A program made the translations under genes and the position numbers. 64,000 bases of DNA, from NCBI RefSeq assembly GCF_001580545.1, contig NZ_LRBG01000012.1:248001-312000 (forward strand). The letters are read 5' to 3'. Position 1 is the first letter of the stretch; each line of letters opens with the position of its first letter. Shown piece after piece: positions 44,750-52,802 of this stretch. The notes beneath the pieces are model-generated. The model saw only the letters and a list, made by a program, of their open reading frames with translations, did no database searches and was not told the DNA's origin. The stretch is from Paraburkholderia monticola. Lineage in GTDB: Bacteria > Pseudomonadota > Gammaproteobacteria > Burkholderiales > Burkholderiaceae.

Positions 44750-44824
44750 TTTCGGCTCGACGAACGAGGCGCCGCGACAGACTTCGGCGCCTCGCTCGAC
44801 AGCCCTTCCCCACACACCCATCCC

Positions 44825-45661
44825 GTGAATTTCGACGACTATTGCCAGCAGAAAGCGGCACCTCCAGGATCGAGCACCTACTATGCGCTTCGCCAGGCGC
44901 GCACAGCCAGTCAGCCGCTGCTGACGGCGTTATTCGCGCTTCGTCGCGAGTTCGAGGAAACGGTCAAGGAAACCAGCGATCCCGCCGTGGGTCGCACGAA
45001 GCTCGCATGGTGGCAAAAAGAAATCGCCGCGCTCGCCGCGGGCTCGCCGTCGCATCCGGTGTCCAAGGCGCTCGCGGCCTATCTGCCCGATGCGCAGGCC
45101 GAATATCCCGCGATGCAGGAACTGCTCGCCGGCTTCGAGATGGATCTCGATCAGGCGCGCTATCTCGACTTTCCAAACCTGCGGCGCTATGTGCGCGGCG
45201 TCGGCGGCAATTTTGCGTCGCTGGTATCGCGCGCCGCGGCAAATGGATCGGGCGACGATGCCGCGCAAGCATCGGAGTGGGCCGCACCGCTCGGCGAGGC
45301 GCTGATGCTCGCGCAGTTCGTCGTCGAAACCGGCAACGATGCGCGGCACGGCCGTATCTATGTCCCGATCGACGAGATGCAGCGCTACAACGTCACCGCC
45401 GCCGATCTGGTCAACCGCAAATACACCGACGCGTTCACCGAACTGATGCGCTTCGAGACGCATCGCGCGCGCGATGCTGTGCAGACTGCGCTCGCGTCGG
45501 TACCCGCCAGCGCGCGGCGCGCGCAGCGCACGCTGCTCGCGCTGGCGGCGCTCGCGTTGGCGTTGCTCGATGAAATCGAGCGCGACGGTTATCACGTGCT
45601 GCATCAACGCATCGCGCTGACGCCGATCCGCAAGCTGTGGATCGCATGGCGCGCGAGGTAG
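44825..45661 (+). CDS. squalene/phytoene synthase family protein with degraded aspartate motifs
   Basis: A 278-residue protein of the trans-isoprenyl diphosphate head-to-head synthase fold. Family features include YYALRQAR near residue 20, the DxxxD-equivalent region REFEETVKET (residues 41-50), YLDFPNLRRYVRGVGG, and GNDARHGRIYVPIDEM. In active squalene or phytoene synthases the two sites carry aspartates that bind magnesium-diphosphate; here the first is mainly glutamate and the second has only part of the set. It may be inactive, or a divergent enzyme. No hopanoid or carotenoid genes are nearby. The start is GTG at 44825. Confidence 0.8.
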   Translation: MNFDDYCQQKAAPPGSSTYYALRQARTASQPLLTALFALRREFEETVKETSDPAVGRTKLAWWQKEIAALAAGSPSHPVSKALAAYLPDAQAEYPAMQELLAGFEMDLDQARYLDFPNLRRYVRGVGGNFASLVSRAAANGSGDDAAQASEWAAPLGEALMLAQFVVETGNDARHGRIYVPIDEMQRYNVTAADLVNRKYTDAFTELMRFETHRARDAVQTALASVPASARRAQRTLLALAALALALLDEIERDGYHVLHQRIALTPIRKLWIAWRAR

Positions 45662-45691
45662 CCTGACAGGCACGCGCTGACTCGAACTCGA

Positions 45692-45723
45692 GCGCTCAAG
45701 CGCTCAAGCGTTCAAACACTCAA
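45692..45723. repeat. 8-bp tandem repeat at the DUF1501 stop codon
   Basis: Four head-to-tail octamers: GCGCTCAA at 45692 and 45700, GCGTTCAA at 45708 and ACACTCAA at 45716. The last unit contains the DUF1501 stop codon (45720-45722). Each unit carries a TGA on the minus strand. Confidence 0.75.
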
Positions 45724-46991
45724 GCCCGCAGCAACGGCAGCGGCTCGAACTGCCGCTGCAGGATCGCCGACGCGTCGAGCCCCCACCAAGGCCCGAGCAC
45801 CGTCGCATAGAGCTGGCGAAAATCCACGCCGACGGGCAGGTTGCCATTCCCATCGAGCCGCGCGAGCACCGGCGCCGCGCCATACAAACCGCCCTGCACA
45901 CGACCGCCGGCCACGAAGTGAGGTGCCACCGTGCCGTGATCGGTGCCGTTGCTCTGGTTCTCGCGCGGACGGCGCCCGAACTCCGCATACGTCATCACGA
46001 GCGTCTCGTTCCAGCGGCCCAGCTCGACGAGCGCTGCCTGCATCGCCACCATCCCTTGCGCGAACTGTCCGAGCAACGCGGCCTGCTGTCCGGGCTGGTT
46101 CTGATGCGTATCGAAGCCGTTCAGAGTCAGCCGAAGCACGGCCACGCCCTGGCCGCTCGACGGTTGCCCTCGTGGCGCGCGAGCGGCGGCGGCGACCTTC
46201 AGGGAATCCGAAGCGGCCAGCACCTGCATCGCCGTTTTGATCGAGCTGCCGAACGCGCCGCCGGGAAACACCGTCTTCAACTGCGGCTGCCCCTGGGCCG
46301 GCCGCAGCCGATCGGCCGCCTTCACGATGTCGTTTTCGACGTCGAGAATATGCGCGAGCGCCGGATTGCGCTCGTGCAAGGACACCGGCGTCGCGAGCCG
46401 TGAGGCCTTGACGAACTGCGCGGGATTGACGAGCGCGATCGCACGCGCGCCGTTCGCGAGCGGCCCCATCTCGGCGCTGCCGATCACGACGCCGTCCGCT
46501 GCGAAACCAGCGGGCACCGGTCTCATCGCAAACGCGCGCGAGAGCCAGCCTTCGCGCAGATACTGATCGGAGCGCGACGCGGTGTCCCAGATCTCGATCG
46601 AGCGGAAATGCGACAGGTTCGGCTGCGCGTAGCTCACGCCCTGCACGATCGCGAGCTGCCGGCTGCGCCAAAGCGGCATCAGTGGCTGCAATGCGGGATG
46701 CAGCGCGGTGCGCTCGTCGAGCTGGATCACCTGGTCGCGTTTGATCCCGATGTTCTTGCGCAGCGCGTAGTACGTCGGGTCGGCGAACGGAATCACGGTG
46801 TTCAAGCCGTCGTTGCCGCCTTTCAGTTCGATCAGAATCAGCAGGTTGTCGTAGCCGCGCGCCGGCACGACCGGCGCATTCGCCGCATCCCGCCACGGCG
46901 CCTCCATCGTGTCGCCCGCGCCGAACGCGCGAGGCAACCACAGCGACGCGCCGGCAGCCGCGCTCATCGAAAGAAAGCTGCGTCGTTTCAT
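45720..46991 (-). CDS. DUF1501 family protein with Tat signal
   Basis: A 423-residue exported protein. The N-terminus MKRRSFLSMSAAAGAS has the twin arginines (3 and 4) and a hydrophobic stretch, pointing to Tat export in a folded state. The body contains IELKGGNDGLNT, FDTHQNQPGQQ and TYAEFGRRPRENQSNGTDHGT, which fit the DUF1501 family and its relation to alkaline-phosphatase/sulfatase-like metalloenzymes. The activity is unknown. It lies 82 bases downstream of the DUF1800 gene, the usual partner of this family. Confidence 0.9.
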   Translation of the reverse strand: MKRRSFLSMSAAAGASLWLPRAFGAGDTMEAPWRDAANAPVVPARGYDNLLILIELKGGNDGLNTVIPFADPTYYALRKNIGIKRDQVIQLDERTALHPALQPLMPLWRSRQLAIVQGVSYAQPNLSHFRSIEIWDTASRSDQYLREGWLSRAFAMRPVPAGFAADGVVIGSAEMGPLANGARAIALVNPAQFVKASRLATPVSLHERNPALAHILDVENDIVKAADRLRPAQGQPQLKTVFPGGAFGSSIKTAMQVLAASDSLKVAAAARAPRGQPSSGQGVAVLRLTLNGFDTHQNQPGQQAALLGQFAQGMVAMQAALVELGRWNETLVMTYAEFGRRPRENQSNGTDHGTVAPHFVAGGRVQGGLYGAAPVLARLDGNGNLPVGVDFRQLYATVLGPWWGLDASAILQRQFEPLPLLRA

Positions 46992-47073
46992 GCTGCACCT
47001 CGTCGTGATGATGCTGGCGCGTGTCGAGCCGCCGCTGGCGCTCCGCCGGTTGCAATGACTGCCACTATGTCGA

Positions 47074-48618
47074 CTACTTCAACTGGTACGCCGGATCCAT
47101 CAGCAAGGCTTCGAGGTACGCACTCGCGGTGGAATCGGTGGCGATCGCATCGACCGGCGTGAACGGCAGCACCGCGTGCTGCAACTGCAATTCGATCGAC
47201 AGCCCCGGCTTCGCGGCCGGCGAAGTGTTGTAGTGCGCAAGCCAGTTCGCGATGTCAAAGCGTACGCCACCCTGGCCCGTGCGCGCCATGACGCGCTGCA
47301 GCGGCGGGCTCGTCCGACTCGCGGCGAGTGCCGGCGCCGCGCCGCTCGCCACGCGCTTCGCGGCCTCCGCGCTGGCCGCGCCGTTCATGCGCGGCGCCCC
47401 CGCACCCTCGGTCGCGCGAAACAGCTGCTCGACGAACTGCTTGCGCGCGAGCAGCGTCGAGCTGTTGATCCACGACGCGCCGCCCGGCCATCCTTTGACG
47501 TTCGGCGGATAGAACAGGTTCTGGCCTAGCGCGCGAATCTGCGCGGCGAACGGCGCGGTGTCGTCGTAGCCGACATCGAATGCGCGCAGCGCGCCGATCA
47601 CGAACTCGACCGGCGACTTCACCAGCACGCCGCGGTTGTCGTCGCTCCAGAATGCATCGCTGAGAAAGAGTCCGTGCAGCGCCACCTTGATGTCATAGCC
47701 GCTCGCGCGAAACCGTGTGGCGATCGGCTCGATGCGCTCCGGGTCCGGCGTGTCGGAGATGAACTCGCGCCAAAGCTTCGTCGTGACGAACGTGGCGGTT
47801 TCGGGTCGGGCGAGCAGGATATCGAGCACCTGGTCGCCATCGAACGCGCCGGTTTGCCCTAGCACGGTCTTCTCGCCATCGTCATGCTGGTTGGCGCGCC
47901 ACACGTAGACCTGCGTGTCGGGATCGAGACTCCAGCCGGTGTAGGCGCGCGCGGCCTCGGCGACGTCGCGCTGCGTGTAATGTCCCTCGCCGAGCGTGAA
48001 CAGCTCCATCACCTCGCGCGCGAAATTTTCGTTGGGCTTGCCTTTGCGATTGCTCGCACCGTCGAGGTACAGCAGCATCGCCGGATCTTTCGCGACGTCG
48101 TGCAATAGCTCGCCGAGGTTGCCGAGCGCGTGCTGCCGCAACAGCAGATTTTGCCGCGCCATCAACTGGGGGTACTGGACCTTGTCCTGCCCCGAGGTGA
48201 AGTGGCTGTGCCAGAAAAGCGTCATGCGTTCGGTGAGCGGCGAAGCTGTGTTCAGCATCTCGCGCACCCACCAGGCACGTAATAGTTCGTAACGCGCTCC
48301 GAGCAGCTTTTGTTGCTCGCGACGCTGGTCCGGCGTCCATGCGTTGCGCTCGGCGCGCGTCGGAATCGCATCGAACAGCCACTCGGGAGGCGGCGTGATG
48401 GCTTCGCCGCGCGCGCTCGCGAGTATTTTGTCGACCGCCTGAGCGCGCGTGAGTCCCGCATATTGCAACAGCTCCGCGTTATCGGGCGCGAAGCCGATGC
48501 GGGTCAGCAAGAAGCGCGCGTCGTCGATGTCGAGCAGGGTTGGGTCGCCGTCTGTCGCGAGCGACGACGCGCGATGCCCACTGTGCAGCTCACCATTCAC
48601 ATGCTGAAGAAGCTTCAT
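47074..48618 (-). CDS. DUF1800 family protein
   Basis: A 514-residue protein of the DUF1800 family. Typical segments are ARFLLTRIGFAPDNAEL, the WWVREMLNTASPLTERMTLFWHSHFTSG block, NENFAREVMELFTLGEGHYTQRDVAEAARAYTGWSL and FYPPNVKGWPGGASWIN. The family has no established function and is generally found next to a DUF1501 gene, as here. No signal peptide is apparent with the chosen start at 48618 or with upstream in-frame starts, which is odd since its partner is Tat-exported. A start further upstream (48696) adds 26 residues. Confidence 0.88.
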   Translation of the reverse strand: MKLLQHVNGELHSGHRASSLATDGDPTLLDIDDARFLLTRIGFAPDNAELLQYAGLTRAQAVDKILASARGEAITPPPEWLFDAIPTRAERNAWTPDQRREQQKLLGARYELLRAWWVREMLNTASPLTERMTLFWHSHFTSGQDKVQYPQLMARQNLLLRQHALGNLGELLHDVAKDPAMLLYLDGASNRKGKPNENFAREVMELFTLGEGHYTQRDVAEAARAYTGWSLDPDTQVYVWRANQHDDGEKTVLGQTGAFDGDQVLDILLARPETATFVTTKLWREFISDTPDPERIEPIATRFRASGYDIKVALHGLFLSDAFWSDDNRGVLVKSPVEFVIGALRAFDVGYDDTAPFAAQIRALGQNLFYPPNVKGWPGGASWINSSTLLARKQFVEQLFRATEGAGAPRMNGAASAEAAKRVASGAAPALAASRTSPPLQRVMARTGQGGVRFDIANWLAHYNTSPAAKPGLSIELQLQHAVLPFTPVDAIATDSTASAYLEALLMDPAYQLK

Positions 48619-48835
48619 CGTCGCTGATCCGTTTGGCGTGACATTGCGCACCGAGGCACGCACCTGCGCAAACATGCGCCGGTGCTGGCGACTCAACGGA
48701 ACAGCGGATCAGAACGTTGACGCAGCAGATGCAACAGGATTTTTCAGGCGAAGATGCGCGTGCAACAGAGACCGACGCGGGAGTCAGAAAAGAGAAAGTG
48801 ACCGCGCGCACTGCGCTGCGCACGCAATGAGGAGA

Positions 48836-49162
48836 CTAACGCTTGTACAACTCGCGCACGGCGTCTTCGATATGCTGGCGCAATAACCGACGCTCTTCGG
48901 GCGTCATATGTCCGTCGCGGCGACGTTGATCGAGATCGGGGGGAACCGCGGTACGCAAGATCACGTCAGAGGCAGGGTGATCGATGCTCGGGTTATGGTG
49001 ATTGGCTCTGCCACTGCTAGAGTGGGGCGCATGGTCGCTCGCCGCTCTATCCGCGGACGGCTGCGCATGGGCGAGCGTCGGGCTCAGCGTGCCTGCGAGC
49101 GTACTGGCTACCGCCAGTGCAATCACGCTCAGGCGCACATTTGGCCAAACCCCTCCCTTCAT
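48836..49162 (-). CDS. small exported protein of unknown function
   Basis: A 108-residue protein whose first about 35 residues form a Sec signal peptide ending at LAHA. The mature part has a His/Ser-rich linker (about 40-65) and a charged C-terminal helix GHMTPEERRLLRQHIEDAVRELY. Similar MTPEERR tails occur in small periplasmic proteins of related bacteria, but no function is known to me. The start at 49162 has an AAGGGA ribosome-binding site. It is upstream of, and on the same strand as, the DUF1800-DUF1501 pair, with 217 bases between. Confidence 0.75.
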   Translation of the reverse strand: MKGGVWPNVRLSVIALAVASTLAGTLSPTLAHAQPSADRAASDHAPHSSSGRANHHNPSIDHPASDVILRTAVPPDLDQRRRDGHMTPEERRLLRQHIEDAVRELYKR

Positions 49163-49330
49163 GTTGTTCCCTTCGTGGCGCGGCAACCGGCTACCTCAGA
49201 TGCGTATACAAACCCCGGTAACGGCCGGGTACGAAAGTTTTTGTCGAGTGAAGTATCCACCGAACAGCCGCATTCAGTAAAGGAGTCTAAACGCGCATAC
49301 TTTACGTCGTGCCACACCGCGGGTAAATTT

Positions 49331-49364
49331 TGTAACCGACTGTAACCCCGGAAATGGTGTAACC
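49331..49364 (+). promoter_or_regulatory. three TGTAACC direct repeats upstream of ompR (candidate OmpR boxes)
   Basis: TGTAACC occurs at 49331-49337, 49341-49347 and 49358-49364. The first two are exactly 10 bases apart, one helical turn, as are tandem half-sites bound by OmpR dimers, whose known sites contain a TGTWACA-like core. They end about 35 bases before the ompR start, so autoregulation is a reasonable inference. Confidence 0.55.
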
Positions 49365-49399
49365 GCGCACCACTTTCTAATCGCGCTAAGATGCCGACC

Positions 49400-50125
49400 A
49401 TGGAAACCAAAAACCCTTCGAAAATCCTCGTCGTCGACGACGATCCACGCCTGCGCGATCTTTTGCGCCGCTACCTCGGCGAGCAGGGCTTCAACGTCTA
49501 CGTCGCCGAAAATGCGCCGTCAATGAACAAGCTCTGGGTGCGCGAGCGTTTCGATCTGCTCGTGCTCGATCTGATGCTGCCCGGCGAGGACGGCCTGTCG
49601 ATCTGCCGGCGTCTGCGCGGCAGCAACGATCGCACGCCGATCATCATGCTGACGGCCAAGGGTGAGGACGTCGATCGCATCGTTGGTCTGGAGATGGGCG
49701 CCGACGACTATCTGCCCAAGCCGTTCAATCCGCGCGAACTGGTCGCGCGCATTCACGCGGTGCTGCGTCGTCAGTCGCCGTCCGAATTGCCGGGCGCGCC
49801 GTCCGAGACCACCGAGGTATTCGAGTTCGGCGAGTTCGCGCTGAATCTCGCCACCCGCACGCTGACCAAGGCCGGCCAGGAAATTCCGCTCACCACCGGC
49901 GAGTTCTCGGTGCTCAAGGTGTTCGCGCGCCATCCGCGTCAGCCGCTGTCGCGCGAAAAGCTGATGGAGCTTGCACGCGGCCGCGAATACGAAGTCTTCG
50001 ACCGCAGCCTCGACGTGCAGATCTCGCGTCTGCGCAAGCTGATCGAACCCGATCCGGGCAGCCCGCGCTTCATTCAGACCGTGTGGGGCCTCGGCTACGT
50101 GTTCATCCCCGACGGTGCAGCCTGA
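49400..50125 (+). CDS. ompR: OmpR-type response regulator
   Basis: A 241-residue response regulator. The receiver domain (about 9-122) has the acidic pocket DDD at 13-15, the phosphoacceptor Asp57 in LLVLDLMLPGEDG, and the conserved lysine in YLPKPF. The winged-helix effector (about 140-238) ends DVQISRLRKLIEPDPGSPRFIQTVWGLGYVF, as in OmpR. It controls genes for osmotic and envelope adaptation. The ATG at 49400 was chosen over one nine bases earlier because of ribosome-binding-site spacing. It precedes envZ by 101 bases. In other beta-proteobacteria the pair is also called RisAS. Confidence 0.95.
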   Translation: METKNPSKILVVDDDPRLRDLLRRYLGEQGFNVYVAENAPSMNKLWVRERFDLLVLDLMLPGEDGLSICRRLRGSNDRTPIIMLTAKGEDVDRIVGLEMGADDYLPKPFNPRELVARIHAVLRRQSPSELPGAPSETTEVFEFGEFALNLATRTLTKAGQEIPLTTGEFSVLKVFARHPRQPLSREKLMELARGREYEVFDRSLDVQISRLRKLIEPDPGSPRFIQTVWGLGYVFIPDGAA

Positions 50126-50226
50126 GTTTGTGCTCCAGCTCCATGTCGACCAGAGTTGGCCCTTCAGGGCTGACTCCGGTCCCATGCAAAATAGCTTCCG
50201 TCTTTGACTTCACATAAGAAGGGCCC

Positions 50227-51576
50227 ATGCGGATCGACCGGCGCCTCCTGACGCTCGCGTTCGGCGGCCTTTTCTGGCGAACGTTTCTGCTGATCGCGCT
50301 GTTGATCGCAGTGAGTCTCGCCGCGTGGTTCCAGAGCTTTCGCGTGATCGAGCGGGAGCCGCGCGCGCAGCGCGTGGCGCTGCAACTCGTCGCGATCGTC
50401 AAGCTCACGCGCACCGCACTCCTCTATTCCGATCCCGACCTGCGGCGCGCGCTGCTGCAGGATCTGGAGAGCAATGAAGGGGTGCGCGTGTACCCGCGCG
50501 AAGCCACCGACAAATACAAACTCCAGCCCGACGAATCGCTGAATCGCCTGATCGAGCACGACATCCGCGGCCGTCTCGGCGACGACACCGTGATCGCGCA
50601 GAGCGTGAACGACATCAACGGCGTGTGGATCAGCTTCAAGATCGACGACGACGATTATTGGGTCGCGCTCGACCGCGATCAGCTCGACAACGCGACCGGG
50701 CTGCAATGGGCCGGCTGGGGGGTGTTCGCGCTCGCGCTGTCCCTATTCGGCGCGGCGTTCATCACGAGCCTGGTGAACCGGCCATTCGCGCGTCTCGCTA
50801 TGGCCGCGCGCCGGGTCGGCTCGGGCCAGTCACCCGAGCCGCTACCCGAGCGCGGCATGGGCGTCGCCGCCGAAACCAACCGAAGCTTCAACCAGATGGT
50901 GCGCGACCTCGAACAGCTCGAGGCCGACCGCGCGCTGATGCTCGCGGGCATCTCGCACGATCTGCGCACGCCGCTCGCGCGGCTGCGGCTCGAAACCGAA
51001 ATGAGCCCGTCCGACCAGTCCACCAAGGACGCGATGGTCGACGACATCGAGCAGATGGACATGATCATCGGCCGCTTCCTCGACTACGCGCGTCCGGTGC
51101 AGCGCGTGCCGGAGCCGGTCGACCTCTCGGTGATCGCGGGCGAACTCGCCGCGCGCATGCAAAGCGAGGACAGCATGCGGCTGATCACGCGGCTCGCTCC
51201 CTCCGCGGTGATCGAAGCCGATGAGACCGACATGCGACGCGTGGTCGGCAATCTGCTCGAAAACGCGCGCAAGTACGGGGGTAGCGAAGGCGACGGCGTG
51301 CCGCACGTGATTCTCGAAACGCGCGTGTCGCATTCGCGCGTCGAACTCTCGGTGGTCGACGAAGGCCCCGGCATTCCCGAAGATCAGCTCGCGCTCGTCA
51401 CGCGGCCGTTCTATCGTGTGAATTCGGCGCGCACCCAGGCCAATGGCACGGGCCTCGGCATGGCGATCGTGCAGCGGCTCGTCGCGCGTTATCGTGGTGC
51501 GCTGCGTCTGCGCAACCGCTCGCCGGGACCTGGGCTCGAAGTGACGATCGAGTTTCCGCTCGCCAAAGGCGCGTGA
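50227..51576 (+). CDS. envZ: EnvZ-type sensor histidine kinase
   Basis: A 449-residue membrane sensor. Two transmembrane segments (about 17-36 and 158-181) flank a periplasmic domain of about 120 residues; a HAMP linker follows. The phosphorylated histidine is His244 in GISHDLRTPLARL. The ATPase has N-box NLLENARKYGG, G1 VVDEGPGIP and G2 GTGLGMAI. It should phosphorylate and dephosphorylate the upstream OmpR. Periplasmic sequence is not very similar to enterobacterial EnvZ, so the stimulus could differ. Confidence 0.95.
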   Translation: MRIDRRLLTLAFGGLFWRTFLLIALLIAVSLAAWFQSFRVIEREPRAQRVALQLVAIVKLTRTALLYSDPDLRRALLQDLESNEGVRVYPREATDKYKLQPDESLNRLIEHDIRGRLGDDTVIAQSVNDINGVWISFKIDDDDYWVALDRDQLDNATGLQWAGWGVFALALSLFGAAFITSLVNRPFARLAMAARRVGSGQSPEPLPERGMGVAAETNRSFNQMVRDLEQLEADRALMLAGISHDLRTPLARLRLETEMSPSDQSTKDAMVDDIEQMDMIIGRFLDYARPVQRVPEPVDLSVIAGELAARMQSEDSMRLITRLAPSAVIEADETDMRRVVGNLLENARKYGGSEGDGVPHVILETRVSHSRVELSVVDEGPGIPEDQLALVTRPFYRVNSARTQANGTGLGMAIVQRLVARYRGALRLRNRSPGPGLEVTIEFPLAKGA

Positions 51577-51651
51577 ACCGACGACGCCCGGCGCGAGGCA
51601 CGGCCGTCATACGAGCCATGCCGTTGTTGCGACTTCCGAAGGAGCGCTTGC

Positions 51652-52200
51652 ATGAAAACCGTTGGCGACAAACTCGAAGCGTTCACCGTCATCGCCGCGA
51701 GGCCGGGCTTCAACCATCCCGAGGAACACGGCGTCTCGGCGTTCGAATACATTACCGACCAGTCGTTTCCGCGCAAGTGGAAAATCATCTACTTCTATCC
51801 GAAGGATTTTTCGCTGATCTGCCCGACGGAAATCGTCGAGTTCAGCAGACTGGTCAAGGAATTCGAGGACCGGGAGGCGGTGCTGCTCGGCGGCAGCGTC
51901 GACAATGAATACGTGAAGCTCGCGTGGCGCCGCGAGAACAAGGAGCTCGACCGGCTCAACCACTACTCGTTCGGCGACGTGAAAGGCGAGCTGATCGACC
52001 AGCTCGGTGTGCGCGACAAGGAAGCGGGCGTCGCGCTGCGCGCGACCTATATCATCGATCCGGACAACACGATCCAGCATGTGTCGGTCAACAATCTGTA
52101 CGTGGGCCGCAATCCCGAAGAAGTGCTGCGCATCCTCGACGGCCTGCAAACGGAAGAGCTGTGTCCAGCCAATCGGGCGATCGGCGGTGCGACGCTGTAA
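51652..52200 (+). CDS. AhpC-type peroxiredoxin
   Basis: A 182-residue 2-Cys peroxiredoxin that reduces hydrogen peroxide and organic peroxides. The peroxidatic cysteine is Cys57 in FSLICPTEI and the resolving cysteine is Cys171 in EELCPANRAIGG. The form resembles the AhpC of actinobacteria and beta-proteobacteria that is reduced by AhpD. No ahpD is adjacent in this window. It begins 75 bases after envZ in the same direction, with a GGAG ribosome-binding site. Confidence 0.94.
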   Translation: MKTVGDKLEAFTVIAARPGFNHPEEHGVSAFEYITDQSFPRKWKIIYFYPKDFSLICPTEIVEFSRLVKEFEDREAVLLGGSVDNEYVKLAWRRENKELDRLNHYSFGDVKGELIDQLGVRDKEAGVALRATYIIDPDNTIQHVSVNNLYVGRNPEEVLRILDGLQTEELCPANRAIGGATL

Positions 52201-52241
52201 GCGCGACCGTCAATCACCCCAGGAAAACACCCAGAACCCGC

Positions 52242-52721
52242 TCAACCCTTGACCAGCAACACCGCGGCCTGGGCCTCGATGCCCTCGCCGCGGCCGAGAT
52301 AGCCGAGCTTCTCGTTCGTCTTCGCCTTGACGTTCACGCGCTCGATCGGCAGACCGAGGTCCGCCGCGATATTCGCGCGCATACCTTCGATATGAGGCGC
52401 GAGCTTCGGCGCCTGCGCGATCACGCTGCTATCGACGTTGCCGATTGCAAACCCCGCCGCCTTCACGCGCGCCACGCATTCGCGCAGCAGCACGCGGCTG
52501 TCCGCGCCGGCGAACTTCGCGTCGGTATCGGAGAAGTGCCGGCCGATGTCGCCCAACGCGGCCGCGCCGAACAGCGCGTCGGTGATCGCGTGCAGCAGCA
52601 CGTCCGCGTCCGAGTGACCGAGCAGCCCGCGCTCGTACGGAATCGTCACGCCACCGATGATCAACGCGCGTCCCGGCACCAGCGCATGCACGTCGTAGCC
52701 TTGCCCAATTCTGAAATCCAT
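52242..52721 (-). CDS. ispF: 2-C-methyl-D-erythritol 2,4-cyclodiphosphate synthase
   Basis: A 159-residue IspF trimer-forming enzyme of the MEP isoprenoid pathway. The zinc ligands Asp10 and His12 are in GYDVHAL, with the third histidine in LLGHSDADVLLHAI. The substrate segment GDIGRHFSDTD and the C-terminal TNEKLGYLGRGEGI are conserved. It follows ispD by 81 bases. The start at 52721 was chosen by the MDFRIGQG family N-terminus. Confidence 0.97.
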   Translation of the reverse strand: MDFRIGQGYDVHALVPGRALIIGGVTIPYERGLLGHSDADVLLHAITDALFGAAALGDIGRHFSDTDAKFAGADSRVLLRECVARVKAAGFAIGNVDSSVIAQAPKLAPHIEGMRANIAADLGLPIERVNVKAKTNEKLGYLGRGEGIEAQAAVLLVKG

Positions 52722-52802
52722 GTGCGTCACGTCCTCAAGTGCAGAAGCGCTTAGCGCTTCTTTAAAGCCTTCCAAATCGTTTGAATGTCCGACGGACCGG
52801 CG

